From positions 1-64,000 of the forward strand of contig NZ_MUNS01000039.1 in assembly GCF_002002705.1 (NCBI RefSeq): 64,000 nucleotides of DNA, read 5' to 3'. The notes beneath the pieces were generated by a model. The model made no database searches. It was not told where the DNA came from and worked only from the letters and a program-made list of their open reading frames with translations. Positions 1 through 9,031 of this stretch are shown one piece after another; the first letter of the stretch is position 1, and the number at the start of each line of letters is the position of its first letter. The position numbers were made by a program, and so were the translations under genes. The DNA is from Polaromonas sp. C04. Lineage in GTDB: Bacteria > Pseudomonadota > Gammaproteobacteria > Burkholderiales > Burkholderiaceae_C.

Positions 1-241
1 CTGAGATTCGAGCTCGGGCTCGCAGGAGACCCAGGCTGCGCGTTGGCGAGTCAACCCGCTCGGCAATCAAGGCGCTCACCGCCTTGACTACTGAAGTTTG
101 AACTATTTGAAAGATATAAGGAGACAATTCACAGAGCTGCAGCCCGGACAGGCCGCTACAGCTTTATGGGCGGGCCTGCGTGGAGCGCCGCATGTTTGCC
201 CAACCAAATGCCAACCGGGTTTGCGCTGCCTCGGGTCGGGC

Positions 242-1534
242 TCAGAAATAGTAGGTCCCCAACACCTGTAACAGCCGGCGATCGGGCAATACGCCAAAGT
301 CGCTGGTGGCGTTGCCCATGTTTTGCTGCAGCTGCAGGGTCAAATCGAACTTGGACCAATGATGGCGCAGCTCGACCCAGGCGAGCCGGCTGTTGTCGTC
401 GGGGTTGAGGCGAAGGTAAGCGGTCAGATCCAGGTTTCTGAGCCAAAGGCTCTTCTGTGTGACGTAAATCAGGTAGGCCTGCCGCGACGCCAGATCCTGA
501 AGCTGCAGCGCTCCACCGAGGTAGGCCAGTTGGTTGGCGGGCGCCGTGCTCGAGGTGCCCAGCGCAGCCCAGTTGGACTGGTTCAGCGCAAAGCCGTTGT
601 ACTCGTATTCGGCGGTGATCGACAGCTTGCTGCTTGTGGTGTAGGTGACGCCACCCACAAAGCGATTGCGCGTGGACGTGCTGCTGGATGGCAAGGACAA
701 TGCGCGGCTCAGCAAATCAGGCTCCTTGCTGCGCGTCAATTCCAGGTGCGCGACGGCGGCGTCCGACAGCAAGGCGGTCATATTGGCGCCCGCAGCGGGC
801 GACAGGGCGGCGTCCTTGTATAGGAATAACTGGCTGCTGACGCGTTGCGACCACTGGGTGCCGAGCGTGACCAGGGCCCGGTTCCGGTTGTTGGTCGAGC
901 CGAGGTCGGGGTTCCAGCCCGCGGCGTTGGGGCTATCGGCCAGCTTGGGCGAGAGGGCAACCGACAGCGAGCCGCCGCTCCACAGCCGCTGCGCGCGCAG
1001 CATGACACTGCCCTGGCGGTTTTCGCGCAGCGCAAACGGGTCGGCGGTGGTCACGACGCGAAGGCCGCCATCGCGGAAAAAATCGGTCGGGTTGTAGCCG
1101 TAGCCCGGCCCATAGCGCAGATTGATACGGCCAAACTCCAGCACCGTGTCCCGACTCTCGGGCTGCCAGCTCAGGTAGGCCTCGCGCAGGGTGTTCACGG
1201 TCGCGTCGGCGCCGGGGGCCGGTGCGGGATACAGGTGGTCCACGCGGTCCGAGAGGACAGCGCGCAAGCCCGGGCCCATCTGTGCAGTGGTGGAAAAGTC
1301 AAATGAGGCGCGCGCGGTATCGACGCTGTTGGGCTGGTAACGCTGGCTGGAATTGCCAATGGCGCCCTCGATATACATCCGGGTATTGGTGGCAGCCGGC
1401 GCGGCGGCGGCTTCGGGCGCGCTTTCCAGGCCCAGGGCGTCCGCATCGGCATCAGTTGCGGCGTTGACCGGAGTGACCTGCAGCGAGGCCAGCGCCACCA
1501 GCGTGGTAAGAACGGAGCGGGCAAATGGATGCAT
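242..1534 (-). CDS. Predicted outer-membrane beta-barrel protein
   Basis: The 430-residue product begins with a Sec-type signal peptide (MHPFARSVLTTLVALASLQV, cleavage near VNA-AT). An Ala-rich linker follows, then alternating polar/hydrophobic strands, and the chain ends in Tyr-Tyr-Phe, the aromatic terminus used by BAM for beta-barrel insertion. I see no enzymatic motif. The start at 1534 was chosen because it places the signal peptide at the N-terminus; an upstream in-frame extension lacks one. The gene follows the LolA-like gene by 4 bp and is last in a four-gene minus-strand cassette with an ABC transporter. I infer a role as outer-membrane end of that system. The family is not recognised further. 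Confidence 0.8.
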   Translation of the reverse strand: MHPFARSVLTTLVALASLQVTPVNAATDADADALGLESAPEAAAAPAATNTRMYIEGAIGNSSQRYQPNSVDTARASFDFSTTAQMGPGLRAVLSDRVDHLYPAPAPGADATVNTLREAYLSWQPESRDTVLEFGRINLRYGPGYGYNPTDFFRDGGLRVVTTADPFALRENRQGSVMLRAQRLWSGGSLSVALSPKLADSPNAAGWNPDLGSTNNRNRALVTLGTQWSQRVSSQLFLYKDAALSPAAGANMTALLSDAAVAHLELTRSKEPDLLSRALSLPSSSTSTRNRFVGGVTYTTSSKLSITAEYEYNGFALNQSNWAALGTSSTAPANQLAYLGGALQLQDLASRQAYLIYVTQKSLWLRNLDLTAYLRLNPDDNSRLAWVELRHHWSKFDLTLQLQQNMGNATSDFGVLPDRRLLQVLGTYYF

Positions 1535-1538
1535 GGAT

Positions 1539-2309
1539 TTAGTTGGGTTGGAAACGGGGCAGAAAATCTCGCTGCATCCAGCTGTCCGGAATGGCACGCG
1601 CCTTGTAGTCGGAAAAACGCATCAGCGTGACGGACTGGGGGTTGAGGCCGTCGATGATCACGGTCTCGGTCGGGCGCTCGGCGCCGAGCTGGAGTTGAAA
1701 GTGGCGGTAGTAGGCGGTCTTGAGCAGGCGCGATGATTCTGCAAAGAAACGCGCCTTCAGCGGCCGGTTGTTTTCAGCGTCGACCCACATCTCGATGCTG
1801 GCGTAGGTGGCGTCCGGCGCCACTGCCGTGAGGGCAAGCTTGTGGGCCATACGGGTGCGGCGCTCGCCATCCATGATCTCTTCGTCGCCGACCAGCGTCG
1901 CCTGGTAATCCTTCGCCAGGTTGACGGTCGCCACATCCCCATTGGACGCCTGGCCCAGCAGTCGCTGCTGGGGCGACAGCCGCACGCTGGCCTTGCTGGC
2001 CGGATCGTAAAACCACATATCGTTGCCATTTTTGAGCATCAGCTTGCCGGCGTCCCGGGCCGGCAGCACAAACCGGATCAGGCTGGCGAATTGATCCCCT
2101 TGCCGCTCCGTCCGGGAGTAGCTTACCAGGGTGCTGGTATCTACCTGCTTGCCCGCCTGGAACTCGGTCAGGGTCACGGTCACGCTGAACGGACGCCCCG
2201 GGTTGCGGATGGCATCACTGGCGGTCAGGATCTCACGCGCGTTCGGAGCGGACCATGCCAGTGCCGGCCCGAGCAGAAAAGACAGCAAAAACAGAAACAG
2301 TGAGCGCAT
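1539..2309 (-). CDS. LolA-like outer membrane lipoprotein-sorting protein
   Basis: A 256-residue periplasmic protein with a clear signal peptide (MRSLFLFLLSFLLGPALAWS, cleavage near SA-PN). The mature part resembles the LolA/LolB fold group annotated as outer membrane lipoprotein-sorting protein: a half-barrel with the pattern MWFYDPASK and a late segment (IEMWVDAENNRPLKARF) typical of the COG2834 family. It has no lipobox, so it should be soluble in the periplasm. It sits between the ABC permease and the beta-barrel gene, which suggests it carries a lipid or lipoprotein released by the transporter. Its cargo is unknown, and it need not be the housekeeping LolA. Confidence 0.8.
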   Translation of the reverse strand: MRSLFLFLLSFLLGPALAWSAPNAREILTASDAIRNPGRPFSVTVTLTEFQAGKQVDTSTLVSYSRTERQGDQFASLIRFVLPARDAGKLMLKNGNDMWFYDPASKASVRLSPQQRLLGQASNGDVATVNLAKDYQATLVGDEEIMDGERRTRMAHKLALTAVAPDATYASIEMWVDAENNRPLKARFFAESSRLLKTAYYRHFQLQLGAERPTETVIIDGLNPQSVTLMRFSDYKARAIPDSWMQRDFLPRFQPN

Positions 2310-2329
2310 GAGCGTGGAGCCTCTTTCTA

Positions 2330-3727
2330 TCAAGCGTGGCGCAGGGCCTCGACTACATCCAGCCGCGCGGCACGGTGGGCCGGCCACCAGGCCGACAGGA
2401 TCGCAATGCAGATGAGGCCAAAGGTTGTGCCAAGCATCATGCGGGTTTCCCCCCAGACCAAAATAGTCAACGGTACGGGTTCAACCGTGGTTGGCGGGAC
2501 CCAGGGAATATCCATCTGATTCACCAGTGCAGCCAACCCCAAAGCCAGCACCACGCCCAGCAAGGCCCCGCACACACCGAGCAGCGCGCCCTCCGTCACA
2601 AACAGGCGACGGATGCCGACCCGACGCAACCCAAGGGATCTCAGGGTCCCGATTTCGACGGTTCGTTCAATGACGGCTGTATTCATGGTGTTGTTGATAG
2701 TAAACAGCACAATGCCGCCAATGAGAATGAAAACAAACCCGAAGATCGTATCGAACATTCGCGTCGTCTGGACGTAAAAGGGATTCAGTTGCCGAAAATC
2801 CAGCACCGCCAGCGGCTGAACCGCTGAAAAACCCGCAACTATGGTCTGTAGCCGTGCACGTGCCAACGGAATTTGGTCGGAATGGCGCAACTGAATCATG
2901 ATCGAGTTGGCCTTGGGTGGCGAATGCCCGTAAATCAGCTGTTGCACTTTGGCAAGATGCATCATGAGGGCGATTTCATCGAGTTCTTTGATGCCCTGGT
3001 CTTCAGCACGAATCACATCAACAGAGGTGACATTCGGTGCACCCTTGGCGTTGGCGACCAGCACTTCGACCCTGCCGGGGCGGGAGGCGGGGGTGCCAGC
3101 GGTAGCCGGGGTTTCTTGCAGGCTGAGTTGCGCGATGTCGTTCGGGATGGTCTTGCCGTCATGCTTTTGCGGCAGTTCGGGTTGGGGACAGCGATCGATC
3201 TTTAACGCATCACATAGCTGGAGTACCCGGGCCAGCCCGGTTCCGACAACGGCGGCATCTGGCGCAGAGCCCTCCAGGGCAGACGCAGGAGCCTTGGAAC
3301 GCAGTCCAAAGTCGTTCCAGCGCCGCATGAGGTTAATGTCTGTGGCAACGAGCCCGGTGCCGACGATGGTGCGGGACACACTAGCTGCATAGTTACCGGC
3401 GATGCCGCCAAATTGCAGCGTAGGTGTGGCCACCACAAGCATGCTGCTCAACACCGGGTCGTTCCGGATGGCTGTCAGAATCTTGGCGTAGTCACTAATG
3501 GCATAGGCATCGGGATTGCCGCTGCCATAAAGGTAGAAGTCACGGTGTTGAATTTGCAGATGGCCGCCGCGTTGCACATATCTGGTGTGCATCTCATACT
3601 TAATGTTATCGCTGAAGCCGCCGAACAACAAGATGGCGGTTGACCCAATGGCCATGGCCAGCAGGGTCGCCAGTGAACGGCGGCGGTTGCGCAAGAGGTT
3701 TCGCACCGCCAGATTCAGCGTCATCAT
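2330..3727 (-). CDS. FtsX/LolE-type ABC transporter permease
   Basis: A 465-residue inner-membrane permease of the MacB/LolC/FtsX group. One membrane segment lies near residues 20-40, a periplasmic domain of about 270 residues follows, and three segments lie near 325-350, 380-405 and 425-450. The cytoplasmic motif ERTVEIGTLRSLGLRR after the second segment is the usual coupling helix of this family. The ATG overlaps the stop of the ATPase gene by 4 bp (ATGA), so the two are translationally coupled. Permeases of this type extract lipids or lipoproteins, or work mechanically on periplasmic partners, rather than passing a substrate through the membrane. Only one permease is present, so a homodimer is likely. 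Confidence 0.88.
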   Translation of the reverse strand: MMTLNLAVRNLLRNRRRSLATLLAMAIGSTAILLFGGFSDNIKYEMHTRYVQRGGHLQIQHRDFYLYGSGNPDAYAISDYAKILTAIRNDPVLSSMLVVATPTLQFGGIAGNYAASVSRTIVGTGLVATDINLMRRWNDFGLRSKAPASALEGSAPDAAVVGTGLARVLQLCDALKIDRCPQPELPQKHDGKTIPNDIAQLSLQETPATAGTPASRPGRVEVLVANAKGAPNVTSVDVIRAEDQGIKELDEIALMMHLAKVQQLIYGHSPPKANSIMIQLRHSDQIPLARARLQTIVAGFSAVQPLAVLDFRQLNPFYVQTTRMFDTIFGFVFILIGGIVLFTINNTMNTAVIERTVEIGTLRSLGLRRVGIRRLFVTEGALLGVCGALLGVVLALGLAALVNQMDIPWVPPTTVEPVPLTILVWGETRMMLGTTFGLICIAILSAWWPAHRAARLDVVEALRHA

Positions 3728-4470
3728 GCCGCGCCCTCTGCGCCGGTTTCGCCTTTTCGGCGTATGCCTTCAATCGCTCCGTCTTTCAGAAAAATCGTGT
3801 CGTCGGCGGCCTTGATCACGTCCGGATCGTGGGACGAAAAAATAAAGGAAACATGATATCGGTCCACCATCTGCCGCATCAGGGCGAGAATGGCGGCCCC
3901 GGTTTGACTGTCCAGATTGGCGGTCGGCTCGTCGGCGATGACCAGCTTGGGCTTGCGGGCCAAAGCGCGGGCAATGGCGACCCTCTGGCGCTGCCCACCC
4001 GACAATTGGCCTGGAAAGTTCCGGGCCTTGTCGCCCAACCCCACCGCATTGAGCAGCTTGGTGACCCGGTCACCGCGTTTTTTGGCCGATGCGCCCGCCA
4101 GCAGCAACGGATATTCGATATTTTCGTAAGCGCTCAGAACCGGCAGCAAGTTGAAATTCTGAAAGATAAAACCGATATTGCTGGCGCGAAAGTCCGACAG
4201 GGCGTCGTCGGTCAATTCCCCAACCTTGCAGTCGGCCACGACGATTTCACCGTTGTCGGGCTTGTCGATGCAGCCGATCATGTTGAGCAGGGTGGTCTTG
4301 CCGCTGCCAGACGGGCCCAGCAGCACCGTAAAGCAGGCGCGCCGGACTAAAATATCAACGCCCTTGATCACCGGAACGCTGACGGAATCCATGTGATAGG
4401 TTTTCTCAACCTGCGTCAGAACGGCCACCGGTCGATGATTTCCTGCGTTGTCCGCCTTCCGCTCTGTCAT
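3724..4470 (-). CDS. LolD/MacB-type ABC transporter ATP-binding protein
   Basis: A 248-residue ABC ATPase with Walker A GPSGSGKTT, Q-loop region FIFQNFNLLP, signature LSGGQRQRVAIARAL, Walker B LVIADEPTANLD and the switch His in FSSHDP. The order and spacing are those of LolD/MacB/FtsE ATPases. The ATG at 4470 was preferred over a TTG 39 bp upstream because it follows a GGGGCGAAAG stretch and gives a normal family N-terminus. It is first in the cassette with the permease, LolA-like and beta-barrel genes. Its promoter must lie in the 93-bp gap shared with the divergent phosphatase gene. Confidence 0.92.
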   Translation of the reverse strand: MTERKADNAGNHRPVAVLTQVEKTYHMDSVSVPVIKGVDILVRRACFTVLLGPSGSGKTTLLNMIGCIDKPDNGEIVVADCKVGELTDDALSDFRASNIGFIFQNFNLLPVLSAYENIEYPLLLAGASAKKRGDRVTKLLNAVGLGDKARNFPGQLSGGQRQRVAIARALARKPKLVIADEPTANLDSQTGAAILALMRQMVDRYHVSFIFSSHDPDVIKAADDTIFLKDGAIEGIRRKGETGAEGAA

Positions 4471-4563
4471 CTTTCGCCCCAATTGAACTATGCCCACCAG
4501 CAACGCCAATTATTACCACATCCGAAGTCGCCGCCCGTATCGAAAACAACTTGGCGCACCGCG

Positions 4564-5088
4564 ATGAAACTGCTGATGGTTTGCATGGGCAATGTGTGCC
4601 GCTCGCCCATGGCGCAAGTGGTAACGTTGCACATGGCAGAGCAGGCGGGCCTGGCGCGCGACATCCTGGTGGATTCGGCGGGGACCCATACCGGTGCCAG
4701 CCGCGAGACGCCCGACCCGAGGGCCAAAATGGTTCTTGCCGCACGCGGATACCCGGTTGGCACGAGTCGGGCGCGACAGGTCATCGAGCGCGACTTCGAT
4801 CGCCATGACCTGATCCTGGCGATGGACCAGGCCAACCTGAACGAGCTGCGGCGTCTATGCCCTGCCGAATATGCGCACAAACTGCACCTGTTTCTCGAGT
4901 TCGCCCAACGGGCCGACGGCGGCGAGGTTCCCGATCCCTATTACGGCAACATCGAGGGCTTTGAGCGCGTGCTCGACCTCTGTGAAGCCGGTGCGCACGC
5001 ACTGATCGACCATCTCTGGAGGGCACCATCGTCGGCAAGCCTGCCTGCCCATGCGATCGCGGCGGGAGCGGAAAGCAGCCAACCGTGA
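4564..5088 (+). CDS. Low-molecular-weight protein-tyrosine phosphatase
   Basis: The 174-residue product opens with MKLLMVCMGNVCRSPMAQ, containing the CX5R(S) phosphate-binding loop with Cys7 as nucleophile and Arg13. The general-acid motif DPYYG lies near residue 122. Length and layout match cytosolic low-molecular-weight phosphatases (arsenate reductase fold), which act on phosphotyrosine proteins such as exopolysaccharide BY-kinases. No kinase or polysaccharide gene is nearby, so the substrate is unknown. The start is the ATG immediately before the P-loop. The last 15-20 residues are Ala/Ser-rich and probably disordered. It is divergent from the ABC cassette and precedes pilB by 118 bp. Confidence 0.92.
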   Translation: MKLLMVCMGNVCRSPMAQVVTLHMAEQAGLARDILVDSAGTHTGASRETPDPRAKMVLAARGYPVGTSRARQVIERDFDRHDLILAMDQANLNELRRLCPAEYAHKLHLFLEFAQRADGGEVPDPYYGNIEGFERVLDLCEAGAHALIDHLWRAPSSASLPAHAIAAGAESSQP

Positions 5089-5206
5089 TTTTTTTGTGCC
5101 TTTATGCCAACTCCTTGGTCTTTCGTATTGTGTTTCCCGATTTACAGTGGCAAGGCAATCGGCGATGATTGACTAGCCCCTTACATCGGAATACATTTTT
5201 CTGGAC

Positions 5207-6943
5207 ATGGCTGTCGTCGATTCAATTCCCAAGGAAACGTCCACCATGGCTTTGCCGGGGTTGGCCCGCACGCTCGTTTCCGCAGGAAAGCTCGGGCAAA
5301 AATCAGCCGAGGAAATCTTTCGCAAATCGCAGACCGGCCGCACCAGCTTCATTGCCGAGCTGACGGGCTCCGGTGCGGTCTCTGCCTCGGATCTGGCGCA
5401 CACCATGTCGACCGCCTACGCTGCGGCTTTGCTGGATCTGGATGCCGTCGATACACAACGTCTGCCCAAAGGCCTGCTCGACGCCAAAATTTGCCAGGAC
5501 TACCGCGTGGTCGTGCTAAGCCGGCGCGGTAACCGGCTGATTGTGGCGACCGCGGATCCGTCGGACCAGCAGGCCGCCGAAAAGATCAAATTTGCGACCC
5601 AGCTCGGCGTGGACTGGGTGATCGCCGAGTACGACAAGCTGTCGAGAATGGTGGAGGCCAACGCGACGACGGCGGCCGAGGCCATGGACAACATCATTGG
5701 CGAGGACTTCGAGTTTGACGAAGCCACAATGGAGGCCGCCAACCCCGACAGCAACGACGCCACCGTCGCGGAAGTCGAGGACGCACCGGTCGTCAAGTTC
5801 CTGCACAAGATGCTGCTGGATGCCTTCAGCATGCGCGCCTCCGACCTGCATTTCGAGCCGTACGAGCACGCCTATCGCGTGCGCTTTCGCATCGACGGCG
5901 AGTTGCGTGAAATCGCAGCGCCCCCCGTAGCTATCAAGGACAAGCTGGCATCGCGCATCAAGGTGATCTCGCGCATGGATATCTCCGAGAAGCGGGTGCC
6001 GCAGGATGGGCGCATGAAGCTCAAGATCGGGGCCGACCGCGTGATCGACTTCCGGGTCAGCACGCTGCCCACGCTGTTCGGCGAAAAGATCGTGATTCGT
6101 ATCCTCGACCCCAGCAGCGCGAAGCTCGGCATTGAGGCGCTGGGCTATGAGCCGGAAGAAAAAGAGCGGCTGCTCAAGGCCATCAGCCGCCCCTACGGCA
6201 TGGTGCTGGTCACGGGGCCGACCGGTTCGGGCAAGACCGTGTCACTGTACACCTGCCTGAACATGCTCAACAAGCCGGGCGTGAACATCGCCACGGCCGA
6301 AGACCCTTCTGAAATCAACCTGCCGGGCGTCAACCAGGTCAACGTCAACGAGAAGGCGGGACTGACCTTTGCGGTTGCCCTCAAATCGTTTTTGCGCCAG
6401 GACCCGGACATCATCATGGTCGGCGAAATCCGCGACCTGGAAACCGCCGACATTTCGATCAAGGCGGCACAGACCGGCCACCTGGTGCTGTCCACGCTGC
6501 ACACCAACGATGCGCCGTCCACGCTCACGCGCATGCGCAACATGGGCATCGCCCCGTTCAACATTGCCTCCAGCGTCATTTTGATCACGGCCCAGCGGCT
6601 AGCGCGCCGGCTCTGCGTGGCCTGCAAAGCGCCGGTGGACATCCCGCATGAAACGCTCGTGGACGCCGGCTTCAAGGACGACGAGGTCGATGGTTCCTGG
6701 ACTCCCTACAAGCCGGTCGGATGCGCGGCATGCAACAACGGCTACAAGGGCCGCGTCGGTATCTACCAGGTCATGCCGGTGAGCGAAGAAATTCAGCGCA
6801 TCATCCTGCGCGATGGCAGCGCCCTGGAGATTGCCGAGCAGGCCCAGCGCGAAGGCGTGCGCTCGTTGCGCCAGTCGGGCCTGCACAAGGTCAAAATGGG
6901 CATGACCTCGCTGGAGGAAGTGCTGGCCGTGACGAACGAATAA
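5207..6943 (+). CDS. pilB: Type IV pilus assembly ATPase PilB
   Basis: A 578-residue GspE/PilB secretion ATPase. The N-terminal MshE-like domain (about 1-160) is followed by the N2 domain and a RecA-like core with Walker A GPTGSGKT (near 337), Asp box, Walker B DPDIIMVGEIRD (near 400) and a His box. The tetracysteine zinc motif has CVAC near 470 and CAAC near 506. It powers pilus extension at the cytoplasmic base, with PilC as its membrane partner encoded next. An alternative ATG at 5246 follows a better ribosome site (AAGGAAAC). The longer start is kept because relatives appear to carry the extra N-terminal residues; this is uncertain. Confidence 0.96.
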   Translation: MAVVDSIPKETSTMALPGLARTLVSAGKLGQKSAEEIFRKSQTGRTSFIAELTGSGAVSASDLAHTMSTAYAAALLDLDAVDTQRLPKGLLDAKICQDYRVVVLSRRGNRLIVATADPSDQQAAEKIKFATQLGVDWVIAEYDKLSRMVEANATTAAEAMDNIIGEDFEFDEATMEAANPDSNDATVAEVEDAPVVKFLHKMLLDAFSMRASDLHFEPYEHAYRVRFRIDGELREIAAPPVAIKDKLASRIKVISRMDISEKRVPQDGRMKLKIGADRVIDFRVSTLPTLFGEKIVIRILDPSSAKLGIEALGYEPEEKERLLKAISRPYGMVLVTGPTGSGKTVSLYTCLNMLNKPGVNIATAEDPSEINLPGVNQVNVNEKAGLTFAVALKSFLRQDPDIIMVGEIRDLETADISIKAAQTGHLVLSTLHTNDAPSTLTRMRNMGIAPFNIASSVILITAQRLARRLCVACKAPVDIPHETLVDAGFKDDEVDGSWTPYKPVGCAACNNGYKGRVGIYQVMPVSEEIQRIILRDGSALEIAEQAQREGVRSLRQSGLHKVKMGMTSLEEVLAVTNE

Positions 6944-6964
6944 CAGGGAAACCCAAAGGGCTTT

Positions 6965-8182
6965 ATGGCGACTGCAGCGAGCAAAAACATCAAGGAATTT
7001 GTCTTCGAGTGGGAGGGCAAGGATCGCAATGGCAAGCAGGTTCGCGGTGAAACCCGCGCCGGCGGCCAAAACCAGGTGCAGGCATCCTTGCGCCGGCAGG
7101 GGGTCCTGGCCAGCAAAATCAAGAAGCGCAAGATGCGCTCTGGCAAGCGCATCCGACCCAAAGACATGGCGATTTTCACGCGCCAGCTCGCCACCATGAT
7201 GAAGGCCGGCGTGCCGCTGCTGCAGGCCTTCGACATCGTCGGGCGCGGCAACCCGAATGCCAGCGTCACCAAGCTGCTCAATGACATCCGCACCGACGTC
7301 GAGACCGGTACCTCACTGAGCGCGGCGTTCCGCAAGTTTCCGATGTATTTCGACAATCTGTATTGCAACCTGGTCGAAGCGGGCGAGGCCGCCGGTATCC
7401 TGGAACAGTTGCTGGACCGGCTGGCGGTCTACATGGAAAAAACCGAGGCCATCAAGTCCAAGATCAAGTCCGCGCTGATGTACCCGATCTCGGTGCTGGT
7501 GGTGGCGTTTGTAGTGGTGGCCGTGATCATGATTTTCGTGATTCCGGCGTTCAAGCAGGTGTTCAGCTCCTTTGGCGCCGATCTGCCGGCGCCCACGCTG
7601 GTGGTGATCGCCATCAGCGAATTTTTCGTCTCGTATTGGTGGCTGATTTTTGGCGGCCTCGGCGGCGGCCTGTACTTTTTCATGCAGGCCTGGAAGCGCA
7701 ACGAAAAAGTGCAGATGTTCATGGACCGGCTGATGCTCAAGCTGCCGATTTTCGGCGCCCTGGTCGAAAAATCCTGCATCGCGCGCTGGACCCGCACGCT
7801 GGCCACCATGTTCGCGGCCGGTGTCCCGCTGGTGGAAGCGCTCGACTCGGTGGGCGGTGCTTCGGGCAATTCGGTGTACGCCCTGGCGACGGAAAAAATC
7901 CAGCAGGAGGTCTCTACCGGCACCAGCCTGACCGCGGCCATGGGCAACGTGAACCTGTTTCCCAGCATGGTGCTGCAGATGTGCGCCATCGGCGAAGAAT
8001 CCGGCTCCATCGACCACATGCTGAGCAAGGCGGCCGATTTTTACGAGGCCGAGGTGGACGACATGGTGGCCGGCCTGTCCAGCCTGATGGAGCCCATCAT
8101 CATCGTGGTCCTGGGCGTCATCATCGGCGGCATCGTGATCTCCATGTACCTGCCGATCTTCAAGCTGGGCCAGGTTGTCTGA
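6965..8182 (+). CDS. pilC: Type IV pilus inner-membrane platform protein PilC
   Basis: A 405-residue protein with two GspF/T2SF cytoplasmic helical domains (roughly 75-195 and 275-395). Membrane segments lie near 170-200, 220-245 and 378-400. Typical motifs include ARQLATMMKAGVPLLQA in the first domain and ARTLATMFAAGVPLVEAL-like sequence in the second (here WTRTLATMFAAGVPLVEAL). It forms the membrane platform that PilB rotates to polymerise pilin. It lies 21 bp after pilB with AAAGGG before the ATG. Its TGA overlaps the pilD ATG (TGATG), so pilB-pilC-pilD are one operon. Confidence 0.96.
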   Translation: MATAASKNIKEFVFEWEGKDRNGKQVRGETRAGGQNQVQASLRRQGVLASKIKKRKMRSGKRIRPKDMAIFTRQLATMMKAGVPLLQAFDIVGRGNPNASVTKLLNDIRTDVETGTSLSAAFRKFPMYFDNLYCNLVEAGEAAGILEQLLDRLAVYMEKTEAIKSKIKSALMYPISVLVVAFVVVAVIMIFVIPAFKQVFSSFGADLPAPTLVVIAISEFFVSYWWLIFGGLGGGLYFFMQAWKRNEKVQMFMDRLMLKLPIFGALVEKSCIARWTRTLATMFAAGVPLVEALDSVGGASGNSVYALATEKIQQEVSTGTSLTAAMGNVNLFPSMVLQMCAIGEESGSIDHMLSKAADFYEAEVDDMVAGLSSLMEPIIIVVLGVIIGGIVISMYLPIFKLGQVV

Positions 8183-9027
8183 TGCTGGTCTCGCAATGGT
8201 TTGACGCCGCACTCGGCGGCGTGCTCGGCTTGCTGCTGGGCAGTTTTCTCAACGTGGTGATCTATCGCCTGCCCAAGATGCTGGAGGCGCAATGGGCGGC
8301 CGAATGCGCGGAGATCTCGGGCAAGGACCTGGTCGAGGAGGCACAACCCTTCAACCTGATGGTGCCGCGCTCGCGCTGCCAGCAGTGCGGCCACCAGATC
8401 CGCTGGTACGAGAACCTCCCTGTCCTGAGTTATCTTTTTTTGCGTGGCAAATGCTCGAACTGCGCCGCGCCCATCAGCCTGCGTTATCCGCTGGTGGAAC
8501 TGGCCACCGGAGCGCTGTTTTACTGGTGCATCTGGCACTGGGGCGCGAACTTGACGGGCCTGGTCTGGTGCGGCTTCTCGGGCGCCATCGTCGCGCTGGC
8601 ATTTATCGACTGGGACACCACGCTGCTGCCCGACGACATCACGCTGCCGCTGCTGTGGGCCGGGCTGCTCGCCGCCGCGCTGCAATGGACCGACGTGCCG
8701 CTGGCCAGCGCGATCTGGGGCGCGGCGGCGGGCTATCTTTCGCTGTGGCTGATTTACTGGGTTTTCAAACTGGTCACGGGCAAGGAAGGCATGGGGTACG
8801 GCGACTTCAAGCTGTTCGCGGCACTCGGAGCCTGGTTTGGCTGGCAGGCCCTGGTGCCCATCATCCTGATGGCGTCGGTGATTGGCGCCGTCATCGGCAT
8901 CGCCCTGAAGTTTTCGAGCGGGCTGCGCGAAGGCGGCTATGTGCCGTTCGGCCCTTTCCTGGCAGGCGCGGGCCTGACCGCCATGGTTTTTGGACCGCCA
9001 TCGATCCTTCACGTCGTGGGGTTGTAA
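8182..9027 (+). CDS. pilD: Prepilin peptidase / N-methyltransferase PilD
   Basis: A 281-residue polytopic membrane enzyme that cleaves the prepilin leader and N-methylates the new N-terminus. The N-terminal methylase domain carries two CxxC pairs (CQQC near 64 and CSNC near 88). The aspartyl protease residues appear in FIDWDTTLLPDD and in GMGYGDFKLFAALGAW, the GxGD hallmark. About eight hydrophobic segments are visible. The ATG at 8182 overlaps the pilC stop by one base. No pilin gene is present in the window, so its substrates are encoded elsewhere. Confidence 0.95.
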   Translation: MLVSQWFDAALGGVLGLLLGSFLNVVIYRLPKMLEAQWAAECAEISGKDLVEEAQPFNLMVPRSRCQQCGHQIRWYENLPVLSYLFLRGKCSNCAAPISLRYPLVELATGALFYWCIWHWGANLTGLVWCGFSGAIVALAFIDWDTTLLPDDITLPLLWAGLLAAALQWTDVPLASAIWGAAAGYLSLWLIYWVFKLVTGKEGMGYGDFKLFAALGAWFGWQALVPIILMASVIGAVIGIALKFSSGLREGGYVPFGPFLAGAGLTAMVFGPPSILHVVGL

Positions 9028-9031
9028 CGCC

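Noticed and set aside
1-241. Possible gene start at the left edge, with AAGGAG near base 118
   Set aside because: No start codon lies at a suitable distance after the ribosome-site-like sequence, and no supported frame covers this stretch.
5145-5170. A sigma-54-like TGGCAAGGCAATCGGC upstream of pilB
   Set aside because: The GG and GC elements do not have the required 10-nt spacing, so I could not support a sigma-54 promoter.
5928-5950. A family-1-like sequence (GCTATCAAGGACAAGC) in pilB
   Set aside because: It lacks the 17-nt spacing and the second arm, so it fits ordinary coding for AIKDK.
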